From: Ziziphus jujuba
Taxonomy: Eukaryota; Streptophyta; Magnoliopsida; Rosales; Rhamnaceae
DNA length: 64,000 nt
Reading direction: 5' to 3'
Assembly: GCF_031755915.1 (NCBI RefSeq)
Contig: NC_083386.1
Span: 2,142,501 to 2,206,500 of the forward strand
A model generated the notes under the pieces. That model was given only the letters and a program-made list of their open reading frames with translations. It was not told where the DNA came from and did no database searches. A program made the translations under genes and the position numbers. The stretch's first letter is position 1; the number at the start of each line of letters is the position of its first letter. This document shows, piece by piece, positions 35,579 through 47,469 of the stretch.

Positions 35579-36790
35579 TGAAAACCATTTGAAAAAGAAA
35601 CTTTGCTTTTTTTTTTTTTCTTTCCTCTTGCTTTTTTCTTTGGATTAATATTATATGGATTCCTGTCCTTTTATCCCTGTTTAAGAAAGTATCATATAAT
35701 TTGAAACATTATTGAAACACATCCCATCATTAGTTAATTTTCATTATATTTAATTGACAAAGGGTAAAATATAATTAAAAGTTTGAAAAGCTGAAAAATT
35801 TTATCCTATATTGATTAGAAAACATGCAATACATTATATAAAAACAAAAAACCAATTTATTTTAATTAAATTAATAACTATTTATATTTTATAAAATTGA
35901 AAAAAAAATAAAAAAACAAACGTATTTCTTGGGGACGTGAACCATGCACTTCGCTTTTCATCATGTTTTATCTGTAATACACCCAAAGAGTAAAGAATAA
36001 TCCTACTTTTATCCTAACGCTACAAGTTGTTTGGAAATCTGAGCTCATTCTCTGCTTTTAGTTAAGTGAAAATGAATGAAAACTTTTATTATTTTCTTTT
36101 GATTCTTTCTATTTCTTGACAAGATAAAAGGCAAGCATAGAAAGAATAGGTTTGTACAAAGAGAAAATGAAAGGAAAGAAGTGGTTTGGTTTAAGGGAAT
36201 GGAGTGTTAAGTTAAGAGAAAGATTTGTAACAATAACATTAGTGAGAACGTAAGAAAGAAAAAATAAAAATAGTTAATTGCTGATTAGCACTTTAAATTT
36301 TAGAATTATGCAAATTGAATTATGGAGTTTGGAATTCCTTAAATTGAACTTTGTAGTTTTAAATTTGTTATACATCAATCTAATTAACTAACGGTAAAAT
36401 TTACCATTACATGACATCAGCATAATTTATTTTTCAACAAAAAATTTGAAAAGTTTAAAAAAAATATTTATTTTATTTTATATTATTTTTTTCATTGCGT
36501 CACAGCCACCTATTAATAATAGGGTGTGAATTTCTTTCTTAAATAAAAGAAAAGGATGGGGCCAAATGCACTAACCTAGGCAACCATGCGCTTCGCTTAT
36601 CACCATGTTTTATTTGCAATAATCCCAAGATTGAACTAATTTGCAATAAATTTGAAATTTCAAGGTTTAACTCAAATAATTCTAAATTTTAAAATTCAAT
36701 TCGCAGAACCAAATTTTAGTGGCCCAATGAACAATTGATTTAAAGAAACATGCCAAATGGACATTCACACCCGTCACTCAAAGTTCATTT
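35579..36790 (+). other. Gene 2 upstream region (copy 2 of the tandem duplication)
   Basis: Colinear with 30255-31470. It holds one full and one partial unit of the block that is amplified at 4727-7097 (in reverse): CATGCACTTCGCTTTTCATC at 35943, ATTCATTTTCACTTAA-type sequence near 36060 and CCATGCGCTTCGCTTATC at 36583. No gene. Confidence 0.7.
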
Positions 36791-36833
36791 CTCCTTTATA
36801 TATACATAGTTAGATGCAAGATAAGATAAAGAT

Positions 36834-36876
<43 letters not shown>

Positions 36877-36913
36877 GAGATTGGATCCAAAATATCTGGC
36901 AAGGTAGGTTACG
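36791..36913 (+). promoter_or_regulatory. Gene 2 proximal promoter and leader
   Basis: CTCCTTTATATATAC (36791-36805) is a good TATA box about 115 bases before the start codon. It is followed by a GA tract (36839-36874) and ATATCTGGCAAGGTAGGTTACG. The same arrangement occurs at 31470-31583 and, inverted, at 3513-3640. Conservation of this arrangement in three copies supports promoter function, at least ancestrally. Confidence 0.65.
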
Positions 36914-37403
36914 ATGGATGGTGTATTGTATAATGCTGCAATCAATGGATTAAGCGACCACAATCTGTTTGTTAATGTGGACAAAAACAGATCCCACGAC
37001 CAAAACAACACTATTCTTCATATAGCAGCTAAATCTGGGAATTTACAGCAACATAATATAAAAGAAGATCATCTGCTGCATTTTCTTTACAAGCAAAACA
37101 ATGAAGGAAACACTTCACTTCACATTGCAGCAAAGTTAGGGCATCTGGATACTATAAAAATTCTAGTGGAAATGGCAAGAAAGACAGATGTTGAGCAAAA
37201 CAAGAAGCTGCTGACCATGGAGAATAATGAGAAAGATACAGCGCTTCATGAAGCTGTTCGCCATAATCACTTGGAGGTTGTCAAGTTACTAATTGAAGAA
37301 GACCCCAATTTGGCATTTCTAGTAAACGGCGAAGGAGACTCTCCTCTTTTCATGGCGGTGGATAGATGCTTTCGCCAAGTTGCCCTGCATATCCTAAACA
37401 ATG
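36914..37403 (+). pseudogene. Gene 2 exon 1 (3' end and donor deleted)
   Basis: 163 codons aligned with gene 1: LYNAAINGLSDHNLF, NNTILHIAAKSGN, HIAAKLGHLDTIKILVEMAR, DTALHEAVRHNHLEVVKLL and DSPLFMAVDRCFRQVALHIL. After AACAATG at 37403 it joins directly to ACATTAATTTC, which in gene 1 lies 108 bases further on, inside intron 1. An ATG at both breakpoints in gene 1 (11852-11854 and 11960-11962) suggests a microhomology deletion. Confidence 0.9.
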
Positions 37404-40100
37404 ACATTAATTTCTTTTCTTTTATTCTTTCATGCTTTCCCATATTTACTTTTTTTAAATGGAAAAATATATTTTAGTTTTATTGTTGAAAATTTTAATA
37501 GTTTTCTGCATTTGTGGTATTTATGTACAAAATGGAAAATATCTATTTGTTGTTCTTCTTTTCTTTATTATATATGTAAATATATATATATATATATATC
37601 GTCATAGTTCACATCCACTTAAATTAATAGCACTTATTAAAAATTTTATTGGTTACATTTGCTCCTTTAGCTTGCTAAATGTTATTTTTTTAATAAAGTT
37701 TCTAAGTGTTGTTTTCTTATTAAATGATAAATCACACAAGCTTTTTGCAAATTTTATTAACATTTTTTTTATGTTATTTAACTGTTAATTACAAATATTA
37801 GCCTGTTACATATTATTTGCCGTCCTTATAATCTACAACAACATATAATAAATTATTAACAGTTTATATTATTTTTATTTGTAGTATCCACCGTAGATAT
37901 TTAATCATACATATGAATTGACATCGTTGTTTTGTAATAAGTTTTTTATAAAGAAAAATTTTCATTTGAATTCCTTAATTTTGCTATAACTATACTTACA
38001 TTTTATATTTTTGAAAAATCATTATTAAAACGATAATCTTCTTCTAGTATGCTAAATCTAACAAAATAGATTAATTATTAGTTTTTATCAATTAATTTAA
38101 CAAAAAAATGCTAAGAACGGGCGGTTTGTAGTTAAATAATAATGTTATAAAAATATAATTATGATTTTTAATGGTTTAAAGTAACTGATAAAAATTGATA
38201 AATGAATATGATGCTAATTTTTTAAAATTATAGAGTTTAATTATAATTATAATTAGAACAAAAATAAAAAATTCTAAATAAATTTTTTTCTCTTACAAAT
38301 TTATTTGTAATAATAATATTTATCAAAACAATAAGTTCTTTATAAATTTTACCATTCACCTTTTTATCAAATTGTCTTAAAAATTATTTCCATTCACATT
38401 TTTAAATTCTAAACATACAAAAATCAAAATTTACAATTTCATTTAAAAAACAAATTTTGCTGAAAAGGACCATATGTGAATGCCACCAATTTCTGAGTTT
38501 ATTGGTAAAAGTAAAACCACTGAACTATTTAACTATGTATTTGTAAGATGGAGTTGGATCTAGTAATAAAACCAAGAATAAACTTTCCATCTGAACAAAA
38601 TTTTCATTCCTCCTTATTTTAGAAGTAAACATTAAAAAAAAAAAAAAGAATGTTTGGATATCATTTAGACTAAAGATTCTGTCCTTTTCCAATTATTCCT
38701 TGTAGGTCTTGTATCTTTAACTTGGGAAGAGTTTGATTCACTATGGAGTGTTAGGATTGTGCTCGATTATTTACTGGCTAGAACTATCTCACGTAAACTT
38801 CTTTGCTTACGTAGACATGACATAAAAAAGACAGGCAGAAGCATTCTTTTCCTTCAAGATATAAATTCTCATTACATTTATCGTTCTCTTCCATTGCTAA
38901 AACATTTAGTTGCATCTCTCTATTTAGATATATATATATATATATATATGACATTCAATTTTCCTAGGAACTTGTCATATATATATATATATATATGTAC
39001 ATCATCAAATTCTATGTGGATATCAGGATAGTGAAATTTCTATATATATATATTAGTCTTTTATCATGATATTTTATAAAGTTTTTATATTTATAAGCCA
39101 TTTGATTTTTTTAAAAGTTGATAATAAAAATACATTTAAAATTTATATGAGCCTGATAAAGTTTATTTTATTGTATTAAAATTTTAATATTTTATTTTAT
39201 TTATGTAAAAACTCAAATATATTTTTAAATCTTAGTTATTGAAAATCAAAAAATTAATAAGTAAAGTCCTAATGAAAAATTTATTAAGACTTCATGATAA
39301 AAGACTAATTTATATATATTTATATATATATAAGGTGGGTTCTCTTAGTCAAGTTTATTATTTGAGTAAAAGAAAAATAATAATTTTCCTTATTTGCTCT
39401 CGCATTGAATATTTCTCATGTTGATACGTAAGATTAATAGAGTCCAAAAGTTTTCAAAATTTTGAGTTAGTGTATTTATGAATTCATTCATTTTATTTGT
39501 AGGTTTAGCATGGCGTGGTAAGAACTACTATGAATACATCTCCATGTCTTAGGTTCGGCTAGTTCTAAGTGAAATCCTCCTCCCCAAAACTTTCAATTTT
39601 TCTCCTTTTGTTGAAGTATAATATTAAATCGACTCCTTAACCGTTTAAAATTTCTGAAAAAAGAAGGAAATATTTGAACTTGACGTGTAAACATTTGGTT
39701 CGTGTATTTTCCCATATTACTCATGATCATAAATAGTCATTACAAGACCAAAAGTCAATCCTTCTTAACACTTGGGCAGAACACCTGCTAAGACACATAT
39801 TTAGGAAAAAAAAAAAAAAGGGCATGATTAAGAAAGGGGTTTATTTTTTTTTTTTTGGGGTTCAACATTTAGAAAAGGTTGCTTCACTAAACTTATGCAA
39901 TGTCTTTACCAAAAGAAGAAGAGAAAAAAAAATTGCATCAGGATCGTAGTAAACTACAATATTAATATTATTATTAATTATGTTCTATTAGGAATATGCT
40001 CTAATATAAGATCACCACCATATCGATTATTAAGGATGTCATTTGAAATAATGATTTAAAAATAAAAATTCAGTTTTACAATTTGTCAATTCCTATGTAG
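37404..40100 (+). other. Gene 2 intron 1 (without its donor)
   Basis: Colinear with parts of gene 1 intron 1 but about 1.9 kb shorter. Retains acceptor TCCTATGTAG. Contains (TA)n at 37578-37598, 38930-38950 and 38978-38996, and the conserved 160-bp block at 38705-38870. No retroelement is seen. Confidence 0.7.
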
Positions 40101-40639
40101 ATTTTGGGCGTCTGGTTCTAAAACAAATTCAGGCTTTAACATTAGAACAAGCTGATGATTTTGGATGGACTCCTCTTCACTATGCCGCACATATTGGCAA
40201 CGAGAAACTTGTTGAAGGATTTTTGAAAAAAGATAGTAAGAGCCTTCCTTTCTCAAGGAACAAAGAAGGTATGTCAGCCCTTCACATTGCAGCAAAGAAA
40301 GGACATAATGCTGTCATGAAAGTGCTGATGAAAAGATGTCCAGAAGTTTGTGAGTTGTTGGATAACAATGGTCGGACAGCTCTTCATATTGCAGTGGAAA
40401 GTAGAGATGAAATGGCAGTGAAATTTTTCCTAGAACGGGCCATGGCATTTCAAGATCTTATAAACCTGAAAGATAAGAAAGGAAATACAGCTTTGCATGT
40501 AGCCGCTACTATAGGAGATTTCCATATTTTAAAAAGTCTTACAAATGACTCAAGAATTGACAAAGGAGCTACAAATAAGGACAAGGAGACATTTGTCGAC
40601 ATAATCCTATCAAACAAGGAGCTACAAGATACTGAAATG
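40101..40639 (+). pseudogene. Gene 2 exon 2, intact frame
   Basis: Exactly 539 bases like gene 1 exon 2, open throughout, with GWTPLHYAAHIGNE, MSALHIAAKKGHNAVMKVL, RTALHIAVESRDEMAVKF and GNTALHVAATIGDFHILKSL. Donor GAAATG|GTAAGT. It keeps HVAA where gene 1 has NVAV, closer to the ankyrin consensus. This suggests the exon was under selection until recently. Confidence 0.88.
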
Positions 40640-41322
40640 GTAAGTTTTTTGGCACACATGCAAAATAGAACTATATATGAATGCATGGTTTACATCATCT
40701 AATCAATATGCATATATGATTTAATATGACTCAAATGTACATTAGGGAATATTTGATGGAACACATAATACATCATTAGCCAAGCATTAACTTAGGAAAA
40801 AAAAATATTTATTAGGTATGAGATTAAGAAAATTAAAAGAATAAACATAGAAGTGGTCAAAAAATAAATTATATATATATATATATATTTGTTTCCACTA
40901 TATTTATATAGAGAAGCAATTCAATACTTTGATTTATAATTCTTTATTTTTGAAAAGTAATACTAATATTCATGTAATAATACTAATATTCATGTAATTT
41001 TAAAGTTTTTTTTTGTTCCTTTTTTATAGAAGAAATGTTATGGTTTAGGGTCATTATTTATAATGTCAACAATATATAGTTAAGGTGTTTTATGTATGTA
41101 TTTAACCCCCATAATTTAATCATATTGTGTGTGTGTATATATATATATATATGTTTATTGTTGTAGTACTTTTGTCCCTATGCCGATCTTCCTTTCTGAA
41201 ACCAATTATAGTACTGGTTAATTTCATGCATCCACAGACATGCGTGTTGGCATTAATAAATATTTTCAAGCTGATTGATATAATTGAAAAGTGTAATGGA
41301 TTACATACATGCATGTGGTCAG
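40640..41322 (+). other. Gene 2 intron 2
   Basis: GTAAGT donor, GCATGTGGTCAG acceptor. It includes the GGTATGAGATTAAG block (40815) shared with 27945, a 22-base tandem duplication TAATACTAATATTCATGTAA (40958-40999), and (TA)n/(TG)n near 41126-41153. Confidence 0.7.
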
Positions 41323-41638
41323 TTGAAGATCATGGTGAATTTGGAGATAGAAATTGTTTTACCACCACGCTCTGAACAGAAGGTGGATACAAGAAAAACA
41401 AATGAAGCAGAGAGTAAGGAAAAGAAAAAAGATAAAATACAAATTGAAGAAGACGAAGCCGGTTGTAAGCAGCAAACTAATGAAGCAGAGAGTAAGGAAA
41501 AGAAAAAGGATGAAATACAAGCTTAAGACAATGAAGAAGCCGACAGGAAACAGTTTGAAAAGATGGTAATGGTATCATCAGACAAGAAGAACACGTATAA
41601 AAATGAAGGAGGATTTGGGACTATGATGAAGGATTTCA
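41323..41638 (+). pseudogene. Gene 2 exon 3, linker part with premature stop
   Basis: Starts LKIMVNLEIEIVLPPRSEQKVDTRK as in gene 1. The NEAESKEKKKD segment is tandemly duplicated in frame with a 78-base period (41401 and 41479). TAA at 41524-41526 replaces GAA (Glu). The frame then continues to KDF at 41638, where the copia element is inserted. Rejoining to 45701 would restore the family frame, so the insertion came into an otherwise normal codon. Confidence 0.9.
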
Positions 41639-42867
41639 TGTAACGTTTTAAGGAATTTGAATGATTTGGACGGTTTGTAATAGTGGGCATTAAATGAAAT
41701 TTATTTAGTTACCGTTTTGGGTTTTTTTGGGAAAGGAAAGAGTAAAAGAAGGAAAAGAAAAGATTTAAAAAAAAAAAAAGAGAAAAAGGTTTTTCTGGGG
41801 TATGAGAAAAAAGAGGGAGAAGAGAGTAGGGAAAACAATTGGTTTTTTATTCTTGTTTGAACAGTGAAAAGATTTAAAAAAAAAAAATGGTTTGCATTTA
41901 GAGAGTGGTAAAGCAAAGGTATACTGAAAGTTCGAGGGAAAGTTTTGGTGGTGCTGCATCCAAAAGCTTTCGATTCCGTTGTATCCTGGGAGACAACCAT
42001 CAGAAAACATCTGCACCGGTGGGATGGAAATTGTCTTAAGGACACTGTGGTATCACACGGGTCTTGGACGATTTTTCAACCAGCAGATCGAATACTAAGA
42101 CTCACAGGTTTCAAATCTAATCTTTGATTTGTTTATTTTCCTTGTATTTTGTTTACATCTATAGATCCACCTGTATATACATATATTCATATTATATTCA
42201 TATTATTTTGCGACAATCTTAAGACAACTTTCAGCATGAATATATGTTTATATATGTGGATTGTTCAATCTTGTTGCTGATTAGTGACTTTCGGGTGTAA
42301 AGTTTTTTGTTTAAAAAAAAAAAAAAAGGCTTCAAACCCGAGTGGGTTGTGTGATGGACATGTGGTATTTTTTGTTTTTACTTATTCAAATGTTTATAAA
42401 TATTTTTGTAAAATATACATGTCCATGATTTGATCTATTTGTTGTGTTGGGTTTGTGAGAAAGCTGTTTCTTATGGGTTTGAAAATTCTTGGGCAATTCC
42501 TTATCATTGTTTAAAATTAAAATTTTTTTTTTCAAAATTGAATTACCCATGAATTTTAAGATTTTTGATGATTTTCAGGCATTTTTTGGTGCTGGATTAG
42601 TGAAAAAGAGGTGAAAAAATATGAACCGGGTCAAAAAACCCGTTTACCAGTAAAATGGGTCGAATTTGACCCGGTTGGAGGTTGAAGAAGGGTTAAAAAT
42701 GGGTAAACGGGCCGGATTTTGGGTTAATGGGTCTGAAATTGGGTACTGTTGGAGATGGCCCAGTTCAAAGGCCCAACCCAGATTAGAACAGGCTACTGTT
42801 CAACCCAAGGCCCAAGCCCAGATAAGACCCAGCCCACATGAACAGTGGCCCAATTGGTATGGGCACG

Positions 42868-43009
42868 CCACGTGTGTCCATGAGAGAGAACCACGTGGTA
42901 GATGAACAGTGACACCGTGCACAGTGGCAAGGCTACGTGGCGAACCGTGGAGATGCCATGTGTAGCACAGTAGCAAGGCCACGTGTCGACCATCAGAGAC
43001 GCCACGTGT
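42868..43009 (+). promoter_or_regulatory. Cluster of five ACGT-core (G-box/ABRE-like) motifs
   Basis: CCACGTGT at 42868, CCACGTGG at 42891, CTACGTGG at 42933, CCACGTGT at 42979 and CCACGTGT at 43002, all within 142 bases and interleaved with AACAGTG repeats, just before the reverse transcriptase region. GCCACGTGTC matches the plant ABA-response element core bound by bZIP factors. Function here is inference. Confidence 0.5.
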
Positions 43010-44583
43010 CAACCTATCAAAGCTTCCAAGAAGCTGTTAGTTCTTCTGAAGGAAATTTATGGAAAGAAGCCATAAAAAGTGAGATTGATTCCATATTGCA
43101 AAATCATACCTGCGAACTAGTAGATCTTCCTCTAGGTTGCAAATCATTTGGTTACAAATGGATATTTAAAAGGAAGATGAAAGTAGATGGAACAATAGAT
43201 AAATACAAGGCAAGGCTTGTAATTAAAGGATACAAGCAACAAGAAGGCCTTGACTATTTTGATACTTATTCTCCGGTGACGAGAATAAATTCCATAAGGA
43301 TGGTATTGGCGATTGCTGCATTGCGGAATCTTGAAGTACATCAAATGGATGTGAAAACAGCCTTTCTTAATGGAGATCTCGATGAAGAGATCTACATGGA
43401 GCAACCTGGGGGTTTCTCCGCACCAGGACAAGAAAAGAAAGTCTGTAGATTGGTAAAATCCTTGTATGGACTTAAACAAGCTCCAAAGCAATGGCATCAA
43501 AAATTTGATAGTGCCGTGCTTAGTGATGGATTTAAGATAAATGAGTGTGATAAGTGCATCTATGTAAAAGATACAGAGAATGGATATGTCATTCTTTGTC
43601 TGTATATAGATGACATACTCATAGTAGGTAGTGACGACAATATGGTCCAAACTACAAAAGTGATGTTGAAATCCAAATTTGATATGAAAGATATGGGGGT
43701 TGCAAATGTGATTTTAGGGATGAAAATCACGAGGACTTCAAATGGTATCATTCTTAGTCAAACACATTATGTAGATAAAATACTGGCTAATTTTAGTAAA
43801 AATGACATTAATATAGCCAGAACACCCATTGATGTGAGTTTACACTTATCTAAGAATAAAAGAGAGAGTGTAGCTCAAGTGGAATATGCAAGGGTGATTG
43901 GAAGTCTGATGTACTTAATGAATTGTACAAGACCAGACTTAGCCTATGCTATAAGTAGACTAAGTAGATACACGAGTGATCCAAATGATGAACATTAGAA
44001 AGGAATTGTTAGAGTATTAAGATACTTACGATATACTCGTGAAGACGGACTACACTATACGAGATATCCTGCTGTATTAGAAGGATACAGTGATGCTAAC
44101 TGGATATCAGATATAAAGGATTCAAAATCCACTAGTGGCTATGTATTTACATTAGCGGGTGCAGCTGTAACGTGGAAGTCCTCAAAACAAACAGTGATAG
44201 CTCGATCCATGATGGAATCAGAGTTCATCGCATTAGATAAATGTGGAGAAGAGGCAGAATGGCTACGCCAATTCTTAGAGGACATTCCAAGGTGGCCTAA
44301 ACCTGTGCCCGCTATAAGTATACATTGTGATAGTCAATCTGCGATTGGCAGGGCACAAAATATTATGTATAATGGAAAGTCTAGACATATTCGTCGTAGA
44401 TACAATTCTATTAGACAGTTAATCTCAACTGGAGTTATCTCGATAGACTATGTAAAGTCAAAGGATAACATTGCGGATCCGCTAACCAAAGGGTTAAATA
44501 GAGAACTAGTTGAGAAGTCATCAAGGGGAATGGGATTGAAGCCTGTGAGTAAAGGCGATACGATGGAAACCCAACCTAGTTGA
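42937..44583 (+). pseudogene. Copia reverse transcriptase-RNase H, one nonsense codon
   Basis: A single frame of 549 codons including the final stop, broken once by TAG at 43996-43998 (in NDEH-stop-KG, where copia elements have Trp). Reverse transcriptase landmarks: YKARLVIKGYKQQEG, FDTYSPVTR, VKTAFLNGDLDEEIYMEQP, SLYGLKQAPKQWHQKF and the catalytic YIDDILIVG. RNase H landmarks: [60 protein letters not shown] and IADPLTKGL. The true polyprotein start is lost, and codons from 42937 to about 43020 are leader sequence. It cannot make a complete enzyme without readthrough. Confidence 0.92.
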
Positions 44584-45700
44584 TTGGAGATCCCAAGATC
44601 TAGGTTCAATGGGACAATGCAATTGTAAAGACTAGTATGAATCACCGTGGGGGTTAATCCTCTGTCCATTCCTATGATGAAACAGTGATAGATAGAGGTT
44701 AAGCATGAAGTATGCTTTTAATGATTCCTAAAAGTGTGTGTTTAGTAATCTATGCATAGTTATGCTGATTACATTGGAAATAGGAATCACCTGGCCGCTT
44801 CAAAGGAAAATTGATAAGGGCACAATTCTTTAGAAACTCTCACAGAACCAGATAGGTGTTCAAGGCCAAAATGAACACAACAGTGAAAACTAAAGTGTAC
44901 CAGGGAGGAATCTGTGTGAACTATGTTATCATTTACACAAACGACAAAATGGTTCAAAGATATCACATCTACCATTAGTCAGTAAAGAAGATATAGTTGC
45001 ACAAGGGAAAGTTCAAAGAGTAATATCCACCTATCCTATGTAGGTTCCAACTGCAGAGCTTTACCACCAGAGTCTTGCATAGTCCAAGTAGTCAAATCAT
45101 TCATGTGAGGGATTGTAACGTTTTAAGGAATTTGAATGATTTGGACGGTTTGTAATAGTGGGCATTAAATGAAATTTATTTTTTTACCGTTTTGGGTTTT
45201 TTGGGAAAGGAAAGGGTAAAAGAAGGAAAAGAAAAGATTTTTTGAAAAAAAAAAAAAAGGGAAAAAGGTTTTTTTGGGGTACGAGAAAAAAAAGGGAGAA
45301 GAGAGTAGGGAAAACAATTGGTTTTTTATTCTTGTTTGAACAGTGAAAAGATTTTCAAAAAAACAAAAGGTTTGCATTTAGAGAGTGGTAAAGAAAAGGT
45401 ATACTGAAAGTTCAAGGGAAAGTTTTGGTGGTGCTGCATCCAAAAGCTTTCGATTCCGTTGTATCCTGGGAGACAACCGTCAGAAAACATTTGCATCGGT
45501 GGGACGGAAATTGTCTTAAGGACACTGTGGTATCACACAGGCCTCGGACTATTTTTCAACCAGCAGATCGAATACTAAGGCTCATAGGTTTCAAATCTAA
45601 TCTTTGATTTATTTATTTTCCTTGTATTTTGTTTACATCTGTAGATCCACACGTATATACATAAATTCATATTATATTCATATTATTTTGCGACATTTCA

Positions 45701-46197
45701 ACAACCTCAATTTACTGGTAGCAACAATCATAGCTACTGCCACTTTTGCAGCCGCTTTCCAAATGCCCGGTGGTTACGACATGGGGCTACCAGTTCTCCA
45801 CGGAACTAAAGCATTCAATAAGTTTCTATTTTATGATCAATTGGCTTTTGTTCTATCTACTGCATCCTTGTTTCTCCACTTTTTTCTCACACAATTTGGA
45901 AAACTGTTCGCAGTTACTTTATTCCCAGTTGCTTGGACAGCATATCTTACAATGGTCTCACTTTGCATGATGGTTTTTGCTTTCGACAAAAGTATAAAGG
46001 CAGTCATCCTTGGAGAAGAAAACCACAAGGCCTCCCAGGATGACTATTATATTACTGGCAATGGCATTCCCATCTTGTTTATTTGCTTCTTCAGCTTTGT
46101 TATTTTACCTTCTCTATTACTGGCCAAGTTATATGCAATAGCTAGAAGACATGAGCCTCGCAATAGTGTCAGAAGTCATTTTGGACTCTGGAGTTGA
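45701..46197 (+). pseudogene. Gene 2 exon 3, PGG-domain part
   Basis: Continues the frame interrupted at 41638: NLNLLVATIIATATFAAAF, then QMPGGYDMGLPVL, FLFYDQLAFVLSTASLF, FAVTLFPVAWTAYLTMVSL and the tail SVRSHFGLWS, stop TGA at 46195-46197. All four membrane segments are present and open. It has lost its upstream exons through the copia insertion. Confidence 0.9.
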
Positions 46198-47039
46198 AAG
46201 ATTACATTTAAATTCAAATTGCATGTCAATGATGGAACTCCCTATGTATTGTATTAGCTGTGATGGATATTGTTAAGTACTGCCAATGAACTCCACTATT
46301 AGTTTTATGATATAATGCACTGCCTTCAATTTGATTTTGATTAATTAATTACAAGTTTTTTTCCTTTTCTTTTTTTTGATTGCACTTTTTTATCTAGATT
46401 GGATAAAAATCATTACAGTTTCATAGCAACTCTTATTAAGATCTTGGAAAAAAAAATTAGGGAAAAAAAACAATAACAAAGAGAAAAAGACCGAGAGGAA
46501 AGAAAATTAAAGAAGAAACCAAGTTTCTAAAAAGGGAATTAAAATTTATTAATAAATAAAAGCACCAAAGATGTTGAAATTCATATTTGAGTAAAGGCAA
46601 AAGACAGGGAAAAAATAGTAATATTGTGCAGAATGAATACTTCACACTTGAATTGATGCTCTTGAGTCTTGATTGTTTACAATATATAATGTAATATATA
46701 CATAACCGAAACTTATAGAATGTTCAAAACGTTACACTTTTAACTTTTGAAAGTGTTACTTCTTATCACCTTGCGCTGTTTTACAAATACTTATCTCTTT
46801 TAACAACTGTTTCCATTTTGGTTGGTGCTGACGCTTAGATGTGTGTGATTTGGTTCATTTGGATGAAGTATGGGGAAATCAACATTCGATTGAAATTGGT
46901 TTGATGTGATCCTCATTTGTGTGGATGGCATGTCTGAAGGAGATGCCACGTGCAATGAAGATGACATGGAGTTGCACCACTCATTCTTTGGTCGACAATA
47001 GCTAGTTCTCTCTCTCAGCTAGTTCATCTTCGGTCAATA
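46198..47039 (+). other. Gene 2 3' flank
   Basis: Homologous to gene 1's 3' flank (18392-18950) and to 28043-28574. Contains GCACCAAAGATGTTGAAATTC (46562) and a TTTGGTCGACAATAGCTAG block. No gene. Confidence 0.6.
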
Positions 47040-47137
47040 TTTCTAAGCAGATTCCTACTATTAGGTAAAGTTAGCTCTGTTTTCAAAAAAATAGAGGATG
47101 GCAATTTGTGAAAGTTGCTCTGTTTTAAAAACAGAGC
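47040..47137. repeat. Short inverted-repeat element, third copy
   Basis: TTCTAAGCAGATTCC start (its GCTCTGTTTA end is eroded) and palindrome GCTCTGTTTTAAAAACAGAGC at 47117-47137. Confidence 0.6.
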
Positions 47138-47469
47138 ATTGCAATGTGTTATCTTTTGACTACATACATCTTGACCATGGTCCTAATGAATATAAGTTTT
47201 CCAAATCTAAGATTACACGTACTATAACTCTATGAAATAAACAATAGGATCATATGGCACTGGATATGAAGCTATCACATGTTCCAAATCATCCAAATAA
47301 CAAAAGGAAAGAAATAATATAAAGAAACCCAATCAATTTTAGTAACGATAATGTCTTAATTTCAACGACCCCACTTGCTCCTTCATGTTTTCTTCACAAT
47401 TTTTAACCCCTCTGGCTCCATCTTTTCTTCACAATTTAAGTACAACAATATCAAATTTAGGTACATGTT

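Larger units (their letters stand above)
41639..45695 (+). mobile_element. Ty1/copia LTR retrotransposon, internally reduced
   Basis: LTRs 41639-42215 (577 bp) and 45114-45695 (582 bp), both TGTAACG...GCGACA, with TTTCA duplicated at 41634-41638 and 45696-45700. The interior carries only reverse transcriptase and RNase H (42937-44583). Gag, protease, integrase and a recognisable Met-tRNA primer site after the 5' LTR are missing. The LTRs differ at roughly two dozen places by eye, so this is older than the chromovirus at 49122. It splits exon 3 of gene 2. Confidence 0.95.
36914..46197 (+). pseudogene. Ankyrin-PGG gene 2, disrupted by deletion, nonsense and copia insertion
   Basis: A second copy of the gene 1 architecture: exon 1 36914-37403, exon 2 40101-40639, and exon 3 split into 41323-41638 and 45701-46197. 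Three independent lesions are visible. The 3' end of exon 1 with its splice donor is deleted (about 108 bases relative to gene 1). A TAA (41524-41526) lies where gene 1 has GAA in the linker. A 4057-bp copia element sits between the linker and the PGG domain. Exon 2 and the PGG half are otherwise open, so decay is recent. A truncated ankyrin-only product from exon 1 (to codon 163, then intron-derived residues to 37477) is conceivable. Confidence 0.9.
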
